Source: Vitrella brassicaformis (lineage: Eukaryota > Sar > Vitrellaceae). Taken from it: 64,000 bases of DNA. The translations under genes were made by a program, and so were the position numbers. The stretch covers positions 97,738 to 161,737 of the forward strand of contig CDMY01000964.1 of the NCBI GenBank assembly GCA_001179505.1, read 5' to 3'. Below the pieces are notes generated by a model. It saw only the letters and a list, made by a program, of their open reading frames with translations. It was not told the origin of the DNA and did no database searches. Shown one piece after another: positions 9,893 to 19,244 of the stretch (positions are counted from its first letter, which is position 1; each line of letters begins with the position of its first letter).

Positions 9893-12800
9893 CTACTCCT
9901 CTTCCTCCTCCTCTCCCTCATCGGCCTCCTCGTCGTCGTCTCCCTCGTCGCCCTCCTGGCCCTCCCACTCCTCGTCGTCACCCTCACTGTCGCCCTCCCG
10001 CGCGCCGGACGAGGCAGCAGCAGCAGCTGCGGCGGCAGCAGGGCGCGTGTCGACGTCCATGGGTTTCGGCCCGTCGTCCTCGTCCTCGTGGTCCTGGACG
10101 GGCGTGTCCTCCACCTTCTTGGACTCGGTGATCTTCTCGCTCGCCTTGACCGCCGCTGACTGCATGATCCATCCATCCATCCATCCGTCCATCCATCCAT
10201 ACATCCATCCACACACGCAGAAACAGACGGAGGCGAAATTTGTGTGTGTCGGTGGCGGTTGGGGTGTGGTTGGTTGTAGGGCTGACCCGTTTTGATTTGG
10301 CAGATCCGAAGAAGGCCTCGAGTGTGGGCTGGTTCTTGGGACGGTCGGCGTCCTTGCCCTTCTTGCCGCCGCCCTTGCCGCCGCTCTTCGCTTTGGCTTT
10401 GGCTTTGGACTTGGGCTTGGACTTGTCGGCCTTGGTGTTGGTCTTCTTCACCGACTTGCCGCCCTGACATTCGCACACACACACACGACAGAGAGAGAGA
10501 GGGAGAGAGAGAGATAGATATCCAAGCATAGGAAGGGTGGGTGGGTGGATGGGTGTGGCTGTGTGGCTGACCACTTCGTCCTTGCTCTTGCCCTTGCCCT
10601 TGCCGCCCTTGCTGGCCTTGGCCCTGGCCTTTGCCTTAAGGTCCTTCTTGACCTTCTTCTTGGCCTTGCCGCTGCTACCGCTAACGCTACTGGCACTCCC
10701 GTCAACATCACCATCTGCACACATACACACACACACACACAGAAGGGAGAGACAAAGATATGAGACAGCCACAATGCCTGTTGGTGTGTCATGTGGGTGG
10801 TGGTGGTGGTGGTGGCGTGTGATGTGTGTTATGTGGGATGGCATACCCTCCTCCTCCTCGTCATCGTCATCATCGTCCATCTCGTCATCGTCATCGTCGC
10901 TGTCATCATCGTTGCCGTCGGTGTGCCGGCCCGACAGGAACTCGGCCGCACGCACACGATACAGACGCTGCAAATCTATCCTGGCAGTGGCTGCCAGACA
11001 CACACACACACACACACGGAGGGAGAGAGAGAGAGAGAGAGAGATGTGTGAGGGGCGGGAGGGGGTATGGGTGTGTGAGTGTGTGGGGGTGTGGGTACCT
11101 ATCTGCCATCCGCACGCGTGGCAGAGATTCTTGCAGTCGTGCTTGTGGCCGGGCTTCTTGGCGAAATGGCTGGCGGGGATCTCGACCTGGATGCCCTTCT
11201 CAGCCCGCACCCGGCGGATGTCCTCGTAAACGACGCCCGCATACACGTGCTTGCGCCACCTACGATCACACCAACCACACACACACACACACGCACCGAG
11301 AAAGAGATACGGACACATTGAGACCCCCCCAATGATCAGTGACGTCTCTGCCTTACGTGAAGCCCCTCTTCTTTGCCTCCTGTGCTGCCTCGGGGCATCG
11401 GGGCTGCGATGGGTCGCTGGGGTCGGGCCTGTGCAGCTTCTTGCCTAGGTCGCCCAACCTCCCGCCCAGCTGGGCCAGCTCGGGGCAGTCCAAAACCGTC
11501 TCGCCCGTGTTGACGAGCGGGGCCGAGAACTCCTCGATCTCCATATTGGTCGCTGTGCCTGCATCAATCGGTCGGCCGACACACAAACACATGGATGGAT
11601 GGATGGATGATTCATGTGTGTGTGTGTGTGTGTGAGAGGGGGGGTGCTCCCTACCAAGGTTGATGTAGTTCCCCGTCTGGCTGTCCTTGACAGTGAGGTA
11701 GATCTTGGGCTCGTTGCAGTTGGGGTTGTAGCAGCGGGCCATGACGTCGTTGCGGATGGCCGCTGCACCACACACACACACACACACGCACACAAGAGGG
11801 GCTGTGCGGGTGTGGCTATGTGTCGTGTGCTGATGGACACTGACAGATCTTGGCGTGCGTGTGGTCGCTGTTCTGCGTGAACCTGCAGCCACATCACACA
11901 CCACACACACACACACACACGTGTGTGTGCGCATCTCACCCCCCACCCCCACCCCACACACATACCACAGCAGCCGGTTGCTCTCGGGGTAGTAGACGTC
12001 GTCGTACTTGACGCCCCTCAAATCGCCAAACGACCTGCACAGCACACAACACAACACAACACGGCACATCACACAACTCACCTTCACCCTGGCAGGCTTA
12101 CATGCTAGAGGATTCGCTACTTTGGATGACAGCCGCCTTGACCTTCTTGGCCTCCTTGTCCTCCTTGTCCTTGTCGATGGTCTGCTTGACGCGAGTGAGG
12201 AAGATGATCCAGAAGGTCTCGTCGGGGTAGGGCAGGGTGTAGTTGGGGGGGTCCTCGCGCATCCGCAACTTGACTATACCAGTGCCAAACCTACAATCTG
12301 CACCACACACACACGGGGACACACACACACACATGGGAGTGAGAGTGTGTGTGTGTGTGTGAGTGCGTATGTGTGGTGGCGGGGCGGGGTGGTGTGTAGC
12401 TTAGCTTACTGTCTAGCTGTGACATGATGATCTTGGTGTTCGGCCCATATTCCTGCAACTCGCGCCAATGCTCACTGCACGCGCACACAGACACGTCTGT
12501 CTGCAAGATCCCCCCCTCCCTCCCTCCCTCTTTCTGTCTGTGTGTGTCCCCTTCTCACCCACCGGAAGAAGGTCTCCATAGCGAAGTCCCGCTGCTTGGC
12601 GTAGGTGGAGTTGTCGGTGCTCATGGCCCTCTTCTGGTCGGCCCGGCGAAGCGCCGTGAAGTCGTACTCGCACTCGACGCTCCCACCGCCACCACTGCTA
12701 CTGGCCGCCGCTGCTGCTGCCTGTTGGACCAAGACACCGCACCATGGACACCATGCCACAACAATCACATCCATCCATCCATCCATCCATCTATCCATCC

Positions 12801-13093
12801 ATCCATGGGATCTCCCATGCATCCCTCCCCATCTCTGTCCTCTCTGTCCCTGGTGTGCATCCATCCCTCCCTCCCTCCCTGCTTACCGCAGCAGCAGCAG
12901 CAGCAGGCGCCTCCTCCCGGCCTTCGTCGTTCGCCTCGCCCCCATCCCCCATCTCCTCATCACCATCACCATCACCATCCCCCTGCAGTTGGCGGCCCTT
13001 CATGGAAGCATCGTCCTGCATCACGTCCACCTCTGCTGCGGGCGACGCCATGGGCCCGCTGTCGAGGGCGATGCCGTCCTCAGCTACGTCCAT
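9893..13093 (-). CDS. Nuclear-type Cys-motif protein with PCNA-interacting (PIP) box
   Basis: Thirteen exons join in frame to 644 residues: 13093-12887, 12720-12563, 12474-12410, 12297-12102, 12034-11966, 11882-11845, 11762-11655, 11558-11357, 11259-11099, 10990-10847, 10714-10572, 10463-10287 and 10159-9893. The acidic, Ala-rich N-terminus leads to a folded central part (about residues 85-410) with Cys pairs CYNPNC and CKNLCHAC that may bind zinc. An Asp/Glu run, two Lys/Gly-rich segments resembling nuclear localisation signals, and an acidic tail follow. At about residues 541-550 the sequence NQPTLEAFFGS fits the PIP-box pattern QxxLxxFF, which binds the sliding clamp PCNA. I do not recognise the central domain. 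A role in replication-coupled chromatin or DNA repair is inferred from the PIP box and charge pattern only. An alternative start is the in-frame ATG at 13051. Confidence 0.75.
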
Positions 13094-13189
13094 CACACGC
13101 TCACCGACCTGCCTGCGGCCCTGCGGGCACCTGGGTGCCCTCCGCCTTGTCCGCCAGCGGTGAGCTCGGCTCGCCGTGAAACGCGTCAC
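13094..13189. promoter_or_regulatory. Compact divergent promoter (PIP-box protein / HisG)
   Basis: Only 96 bp separate the two divergent start codons (135 bp if HisG starts at its second ATG). The interval must serve as a bidirectional promoter or the 5' leaders must overlap. No TATA-like element is seen. Confidence 0.45.
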
Positions 13190-14128
13190 ATGGGGCGAAG
13201 AAACGAAGATCCTACCCCCCTCCCGAGAATGTCCTCCACTTCCAGGGATGAGCGATGCCTGCTGGCAGTTCCGAAGAAGGGAAGGCTGCACGAGCGGTGC
13301 ATGAAGCTGCTTCAAGGATGTGGCCTCGAGTGCGAGCGTGCTGAGCGGCTGGACATCGCCCACTGTGACAACATCCCCATCACCCTGGTCTTCCTGCCCG
13401 CAGCTGACATACCCAAATTTGTCGGCGAGGGGAATGTGGACATCGGCATCACAGGCCAGGACGTCATCAGGGAGGAGTCTGTCGATGTGACACAGCTGCT
13501 GGAGCTCGGCTTCGGCAAGTGTCAGCTGGCCGTGCAGGCCCCAAAGGGCCAGTACGCGTCTGCGGCTGACCTCATCGGCAAGAAGATCGTCACCTCTTTC
13601 CCCAACCTGACCGCGCAGTTCTTCAAGGAACTTGCCGCAAGCAAAGGGCGGACTGAGGACACGACAGTGGTGGCGGTGGGGGGGTCTGTGGAGGTCAGCT
13701 GTACCATGGGCCTCGGTGACGCTGTCGTCGACTTGGTGGAGACCGGTGCGACCATGGATGCCGCCGGGCTGGAGAAGCTTGACGTCATTCTCCGCACTCA
13801 GTGTGTCCTCATCGCCAACAAGAGCTGCGGCCATCCTGCCATCGTCGACCGGCTCAAGAAGCGCATGCAGGGGTTCCTCGACGCTCAGCAGTACTCGATG
13901 GTGTCGTACAACGTGCACGCCGCCAACAAGGCCGCGGCCATCGCCATCACCCCAGGGCGGCGGTCGCCCAATGTGACGAACCTGGAGGAGGAGGGTTGGT
14001 TTGCTATCAGCGCGATGGTCAAGAAGTCCGAGCTCATGGACGTGATGGACCGATTGGCAGACTGTGGGGCTATCGATATTCTCGCCTTCGACATTAGGAG
14101 CTGTCGAGGGTCGGCCCAGTCACAATGA
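13190..14128 (+). CDS. HisG: ATP phosphoribosyltransferase (histidine biosynthesis, step 1)
   Basis: A single exon encodes 312 residues (299 from the second ATG at 13229). HisG joins ATP and PRPP to make N1-(5-phosphoribosyl)-ATP, the committed step of histidine synthesis. The catalytic part starts LLAVPKKGRLHERCMKLLQ and contains VGEGNVDIGITGQDV, ATQFFK-like segments and the PRPP-site run DAVVDLVETGATMDAAGL. The C-terminal third, with SYNVHA and then ITPGRRSPNVTNLEEEGW, matches the HisG_C regulatory domain of the long-form enzyme, which mediates feedback inhibition by histidine. The family's long form is about 290-300 residues, so the length fits a start at either ATG. The extra N-terminus is short and not an obvious plastid leader. 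Confidence 0.93.
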   Translation: MGRRNEDPTPLPRMSSTSRDERCLLAVPKKGRLHERCMKLLQGCGLECERAERLDIAHCDNIPITLVFLPAADIPKFVGEGNVDIGITGQDVIREESVDVTQLLELGFGKCQLAVQAPKGQYASAADLIGKKIVTSFPNLTAQFFKELAASKGRTEDTTVVAVGGSVEVSCTMGLGDAVVDLVETGATMDAAGLEKLDVILRTQCVLIANKSCGHPAIVDRLKKRMQGFLDAQQYSMVSYNVHAANKAAAIAITPGRRSPNVTNLEEEGWFAISAMVKKSELMDVMDRLADCGAIDILAFDIRSCRGSAQSQ

Positions 14129-15128
14129 AGATTTATTCAAATGCCTAAGCCTTTATTGGATTGCGATGATTGATAAGTGTGTTGAGCGATGATGATTGGC
14201 TGACGGGTATTGTGCGTCATTGTTTCGTGACGGTGTCGGACTTAATGCACACTTGAATCCATTCATCCTCCATTCCCCGTTCGCCCTCTGTCGCTCGATC
14301 GGTCTCTCTCCCCCTACACGTGCGGCCCTGCGGCCCCTCTATCTGTGACACACCCCTCCATCCCTCAAGGCACGTCAGTCAGTATCTGGTCAGCAACACA
14401 GTCCGTCCGCCCATCTTTTCTGTCTTCCCCACTGCAGCAGGCAGCCAGTCAGTCAGATATAGAGGTAGAGGTAGAGTCAGGCAGCCAATCCAATCCAATC
14501 CACCGCACTTGACAAATGACGGGAGCGAATACAGAAAACAGCCGTAAGAGTGTCCGTCCGTCCGTCCGTCCGTCCGTCCAGGCAGTGACAAACAAATACA
14601 CACGACAACTGCAGCCCAGCCCAGCCTGCCTAGATCAGATCAGACACACACAGACCACATACATACCTGCCCACCCTCACATGCCATGTCATGCCCCTCC
14701 CCAGCCACCCAACGCACGGCACGGTATGCCCCCAGCTGTCCGAGTTAGCCAGCCAGCCAGCCAAAGATCCTCTCCCGGAAAAATACAACGGCCTCGCCAC
14801 GCCACGCCTCGCAAGCAGAGACTAACCGCAAGCAGCTCGCCGCCCCTCGACCTGACTGACGTGACGCGACGAACATCTGAGGCAACCAACCAACACCAAG
14901 AGCGGGTGAGCATCGTGTTGTTGTGCGCCCGTCTGCCTGTCTGTCTGTCTGTCTGTCCATGGACGCGTACGGACCGTCAAGTCAGTCAGTCAGTCAGTCA
15001 GTCACGCGACAACGGCTTTTGGCTCGCTGGGGATACCATTCTGTTGCTCGCCCTTGTCTTGTGCTGCAGTCATCACACACACACACACACACTGAGCCGT
15101 GTCACTCTGTCTTTGTGTGAGTGCGTCA
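14129..15128. other. Intergenic repeats, no gene seen
   Basis: The interval carries a CCGT array (14554-14578), TCTG repeats near 14935-14955, GTCA repeats near 14980-15003 and a (CA)n run near 15075-15092. It separates two convergent 3' ends. No exon-like sequence is found. Confidence 0.5.
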
Positions 15129-15529
15129 TCACATCTGGCTGCCTCCCGTGTCGGTCGTCTCACCGGTCGGCTGCAGCTTGCGCAGTGCCTCGAGGTGCTG
15201 CTCCAGCTGCTTCTGCCGCTCCTCCTTGGCCTTGATGAAAGAAATGACGGTTCCATGCGACTCCTCAGCCTGGCGCACCACCTCAGCCAGGTTGGTGCGC
15301 TGCTCAAATGACTCTTGACACATGACAACAGAGGGAGACAGGGGGGGAAGGATGTGTGGTGTGTTGTCTGTGGACGGGCGACTGACTGACTGACTGACCG
15401 GTTCGTTCGATCTTCTCCTCCACCTCCCTTTCAAACTCGGTCTCGTCGTGCTCGGCCACCCGCAGCAGACCGATGTAGTTCTTACACTGAATGAGAGAGT
15501 GATTGAACCACACACAACACACGACACAG

Positions 15530-15560
<31 letters not shown>

Positions 15561-16007
15561 GACAGACAGACAGACAGGTGGGTGTGAAGGGGGACCGTCT
15601 TTGGTTGTTTCTGGCTGTCGGCTGACCTCTTTGATTTCTGCTTCGGTCTCTTGGACTGTCGTTGGCAGAGCCGGCACGGCGGCCTCTGCGGACTTCTTGG
15701 TGCAGCCTGAAGGTGTGTTGCCCATCGGGGGTAAGGCTCGTTGCTCAGATGAATCCGACCCTCGTGTCAGACCTGATTGGCACATGCGGCCACAGCGATG
15801 GTTGCTTTGTGTGCATCTCTTTGTTTCGGTGCATGGGTGTCGTACCACAACCAACACGACGCGCGGAACCGGATGACGCAATGTTTTGTGTCGCCCTCCC
15901 TTGAGCTTGCAAACCCTCTAGTGTCAACTCACCTGACAGCTGTGTAGCGATGCCCAATACGCTCCAGATGCTGTGGGCAAGCTGATCTATTCGTTCATCA
16001 GGATGTG
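15129..16007 (-). CDS. Small coiled-coil protein, possible Mediator subunit 21
   Basis: Confident exons are 15706-15627, 15486-15399 and 15313-15129, which join in frame and end LQPTGETTDTGGSQM. An upstream exon ending at 15933 (GTGAGT donor) supplies DERIDQLAHSIWSVLGIATQ and splices in phase to CTKKSAEAAVPALPTTVQE. The product is about 120-130 residues and mostly helical. The order DRxxQL..., P-x-x-V-x-x-T-x-x-I, then a long coiled coil with NLxxxVxxAEESH resembles Mediator subunit Med21, but the match is weak. No ATG lies just upstream in frame, so a further 5' exon is needed and the right end given here is approximate. If the upstream exon is not used, an ATG at 15725 would give MGNTPSGCT, a myristoylation/palmitoylation-like start, in a 123-residue protein. 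Confidence 0.55.
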
Positions 16008-16218
16008 TGTTCGATCCTGCTGTGATGATGCTCCAACACGCACGGAGATCGTCCCTCGAGCTCTGCCCTGCCTGACCGCTCTTATCGTCAGCATCATCAG
16101 TGCATTGCTCCTCACGGCCTCGTCGGCCCCGCCTCCCTCGCGCCGCGGATCTGTATGCGCCACTTTCCTGCCGTGCACTCGGGGCGGCGTGTTTCAAAGA
16201 CGGCGGACTCTGCAATGG

Positions 16219-18404
16219 ATGACGAGTGACGTGCAGAAAATACATCATGAGACCGAGTGCGTGTTTGCTGGCATCGACTTCGGTGAGCTAAGATGGTCTG
16301 GCCATGGACGGACACACACAAGACCCACACCACACACAATCATTATGCGGCCACACACGTGTGTGTGCATGTGTGCCGTGTCCATTCATTAAGGTACGAG
16401 TGGGTGTCGCATCAGTGTGATTGACGGGGATGAGCGTGAGCTTTTCAGCGACAGCGTCAGGTGGCACCAGCTGGCTGCCTCTGCCTCATCATCCACACCT
16501 ACGCGTCAACCCCACACGGACGGTGCGCTTGCCGCCGACCCGTCTTTGTGGCTGGCGGGGCTGCACCGCCTGATGGCTGCCGTGCCGGTAGAGATGAGGC
16601 GATCCATGCGGGCGATAGCTGTCGATGGCACATCGGCCACGGTGCTCCTGGTGGACACCACCACCGGCAAAGTCACCAGGTCGGTCAGATCAAACAAAAC
16701 AAGCCCAAGAGACAGACATACCAACACGGACGCACCCATCTCTCTCTCCCGGTTTTCCCACTTGCAGAGGGTGCCGTTTGTATAATTGGAGTGCACTGGA
16801 TGAGGATGAGGATGAGGCGCCAGCAGAAGGCCCGCGTGCATGGGCGATGGCCAAGGCCGTCAGCCCCCCCGGCAGCCCCGCCTGCTCCCCCACCTCGAGC
16901 TTCGTCAAGTGCCTCACATGGCTGCTGGAGAGACCGCTCGACGCCGACGAAAAGTCGGTATGACGAAGGAATAGATAGATAAGAGAGGGAGGGAGGGAGG
17001 GAGGTCAGGGGGCCGCAAATGAGATCAATGGTGTGTTTGTTTGTGTGTTTGTGTTTTGAGCAGGATAGCTCATCAGTGTGACTTTGTCTTGGCGTATCTT
17101 CGGAGCTCTGAGGAGGGCGGGCCGATGGAGGTCGTCACGGATTGGAACAACGCCTTGAAAATCGGTGGGCTGGGCGGCTACACGGCAAGAAAGAACCAAC
17201 CCAGCCAAACAGACAAGACACACACATCCTTTCTGTCTGTCTGCCTGCCGGCCGTCTTGCCAGGCTATGACTGCGAGACTCTCAGCTACCCTCCCTGGCT
17301 GAAGGGGCATCGGACAGCCGCAGATCCTTCAATGAGGGCCACACTCGAGAGCCTCTTTGATGCCCTCCCTCCTGTGGTGGCGCCGGGCGAGGTGTTGGGC
17401 CATGTGGCGGCGGGCAGAGTCGAGCAGTGGTCTCTGCCTGCCGACTGCAGGGTGGTCAGCGGCACTACTGACAGCATCGCGGCCTTTCTTGCTGCTGGTA
17501 GGTGTGTGGGTGTCTTTGCGTGTCTTTGACTGGCAGGGAGGTGTGTTCGTGTGTGTATGTGTGCAGGGGCGAGTCGCGTTGGGGATGCGGTGACGACCCT
17601 GGGCAGCACCTTGGCCATCAAGCTGCTCACACCTGACCCTGTCGAGGACGCACAGGCCGGCGTATACAGGTGAGTGAGGTGAGTGCGGCACACACAGACT
17701 GAATGCCGACCGTTCGTGTGTGTGTTCCAGCCACAGGATTCCCCTGTCCGTGTTGCCGCCTGGCGATAGGAGCAGCAGCGATCCAACGACCACCGATCGG
17801 TGCTTCCTGGCTGGCGGTGCGAGCAACGTGGGATGCGCTGTGTTGGTGGACGAGGGCTTTTCAGACGATGAGCTGAGACAGCTCTCTGCACAGATCGACC
17901 CCGAAACCGACTCGCCCCTCGACTACTACCCCATGAGAGGTAGTAGGTACACGGCCACACACACAGAGGACTCCACCACAGCTCTGCTGTACGTGTCTCT
18001 GCAGGTGTTGGCGAGCGATTCCCGTTCAACGATCCCCATCGTGTGGGCCGCCTGCAGCCAAAACCAGGCACCAGGAAGGAGTACCTCCACGGCATCCTCC
18101 AGGCAAGCAACACGTCGAACGCCACACAATAATTAAATGAACCCACCCATCCTCCATCCGCTCACGTGTACAGGGCATTGCCTCAGTGGAAGTGGCGGGC
18201 TACGCGAAGCTGAAGAAACTGGGCGGCGCGCCAAAGGCAGCGGTGCGGCGTGTCTTCACTGCTGGCGGCGGGGCGCAGAACGACGTGTGGCGGCGGATGC
18301 GAGAGCGGATGCTGGGGGTGCCTGTGATCAGGTCGGAGCACACGGACTCTGCATATGGCGCTGCGCTTCTCGCCAAGAGGGCCCTTGACCGGCTGAGTGA
18401 CTGA
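16219..18404 (+). CDS. D-ribulose kinase-like FGGY carbohydrate kinase
   Basis: Nine exons join in frame to 503 residues: 16219-16282, 16394-16679, 16768-16953, 17064-17164, 17264-17497, 17567-17669, 17731-17939, 18005-18102 and 18174-18404. The start GIDFGTSGCRISVID is the FGGY phosphate-1 motif. Later come GTTDSIAAFLAAG, GDAVTTLGSTLAIKLL, FLAGGASNVG, DSPLDYYPMRGVGERF, FTAGGGAQNDVW and HTDSAYGAALLAKRA. These follow the plant/cyanobacterial D-ribulose kinase (Arabidopsis XK-1 type) more closely than animal sedoheptulokinase. It would phosphorylate D-ribulose to ribulose 5-phosphate using ATP. Intron 8 has a GC donor. The frame stays open upstream to ATGs at 16003 and 15973, where a hydrophobic run (LTALIVSIISALLL) and an Arg/Ser-rich segment could form a plastid leader, so the true start may lie upstream. 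Confidence 0.85.
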
Positions 18405-18483
18405 CTCACTGACTGACTCACTGACTGACTCACTGAGCTGGCTGGTCGAAAGATTGATGCCCAACCTCAGAAACGGTTGTTAT

Positions 18484-18529
18484 CAGGGTTTCAGGGCTAG
18501 GGTTCCAAACCCTGGAACCCGAAACCCTG
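18484..18529. repeat. Nested inverted repeat (hairpin) of telomere-like motifs
   Basis: CAGGGTTTC pairs perfectly with GAAACCCTG (9 bp). Inside it GGGTTCCA pairs with TGGAACCC (8 bp) around the loop AACCC, with a 7-base bulge AGGGCTA on the 5' side. It lies 79 bp after the kinase stop and 43 bp before the next gene's ATG. Confidence 0.8.
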
Positions 18530-18572
18530 CTGTTACCTATTTTCCTCCTTGCTTACCGGTTTGTATGTTGAG

Positions 18573-19178
18573 ATGCTAAGTGCCTTCAAAGCCGCTTTGC
18601 GCCTCCCCACAAGGCGCCTCTCCGCCCCTCCCGTCCCTCCCTGTCCCCATCCCCACCACAGGAGACTCACCTGCTCCCTCTCCCGCCGCCTGCACAGCCC
18701 CCGCGGCAGCGACGAGCGGGGCGACGAGCAGACAGGCGTCAAGGGCGGCCGGTCGGATGATGACCCGAGCAGGCGCGGCGGTGCGATTCTGCGGAAGATG
18801 AGTGCCGTCATCGCCACAGATCAGTCGGTGGCCGAGCGATGCGCCAAACTCATGGACAAGTCAGTGAGAGAGGCGGAGAGGCAGATCAGAGGCTTTGCAC
18901 ACACCGCGGTGTGGTTGTTGATTGATCTGTGGTCTGTCTGGGATGGTGTGGTGTGGTGTGGTCAGGCGCTCCCTGGAGCGTTTGTGCGAGGCGGTGCAGA
19001 ACGAGTCTGCGTACGTGCCGAAGCCCTCCAACCGGCAGCTGAGCCTGGTGGCGCTGTCCTCGTGTGTGGCATTTATCGGGTTCGGTTTCTGTGACAACTT
19101 CATCATGATCATTGCCGGCGACCTGGTGAGTCGGCAGACAACTTGACCCACCCCACACACACGTCTGCAATTCTCGCA

Positions 19179-19244
<66 letters not shown>

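Noticed and set aside
10500-11060. Short periodic sequences resembling a CRISPR array
   Set aside because: They are CA/GA microsatellites in introns of a spliced gene, with no spacer-repeat structure.
12605-13189. In-frame upstream extension of HisG
   Set aside because: The frame is open but runs antisense through exons and introns of the PIP-box gene and encodes CATC-repeat His/Pro/Ser. HisG aligns from near the ATG at 13190/13229.
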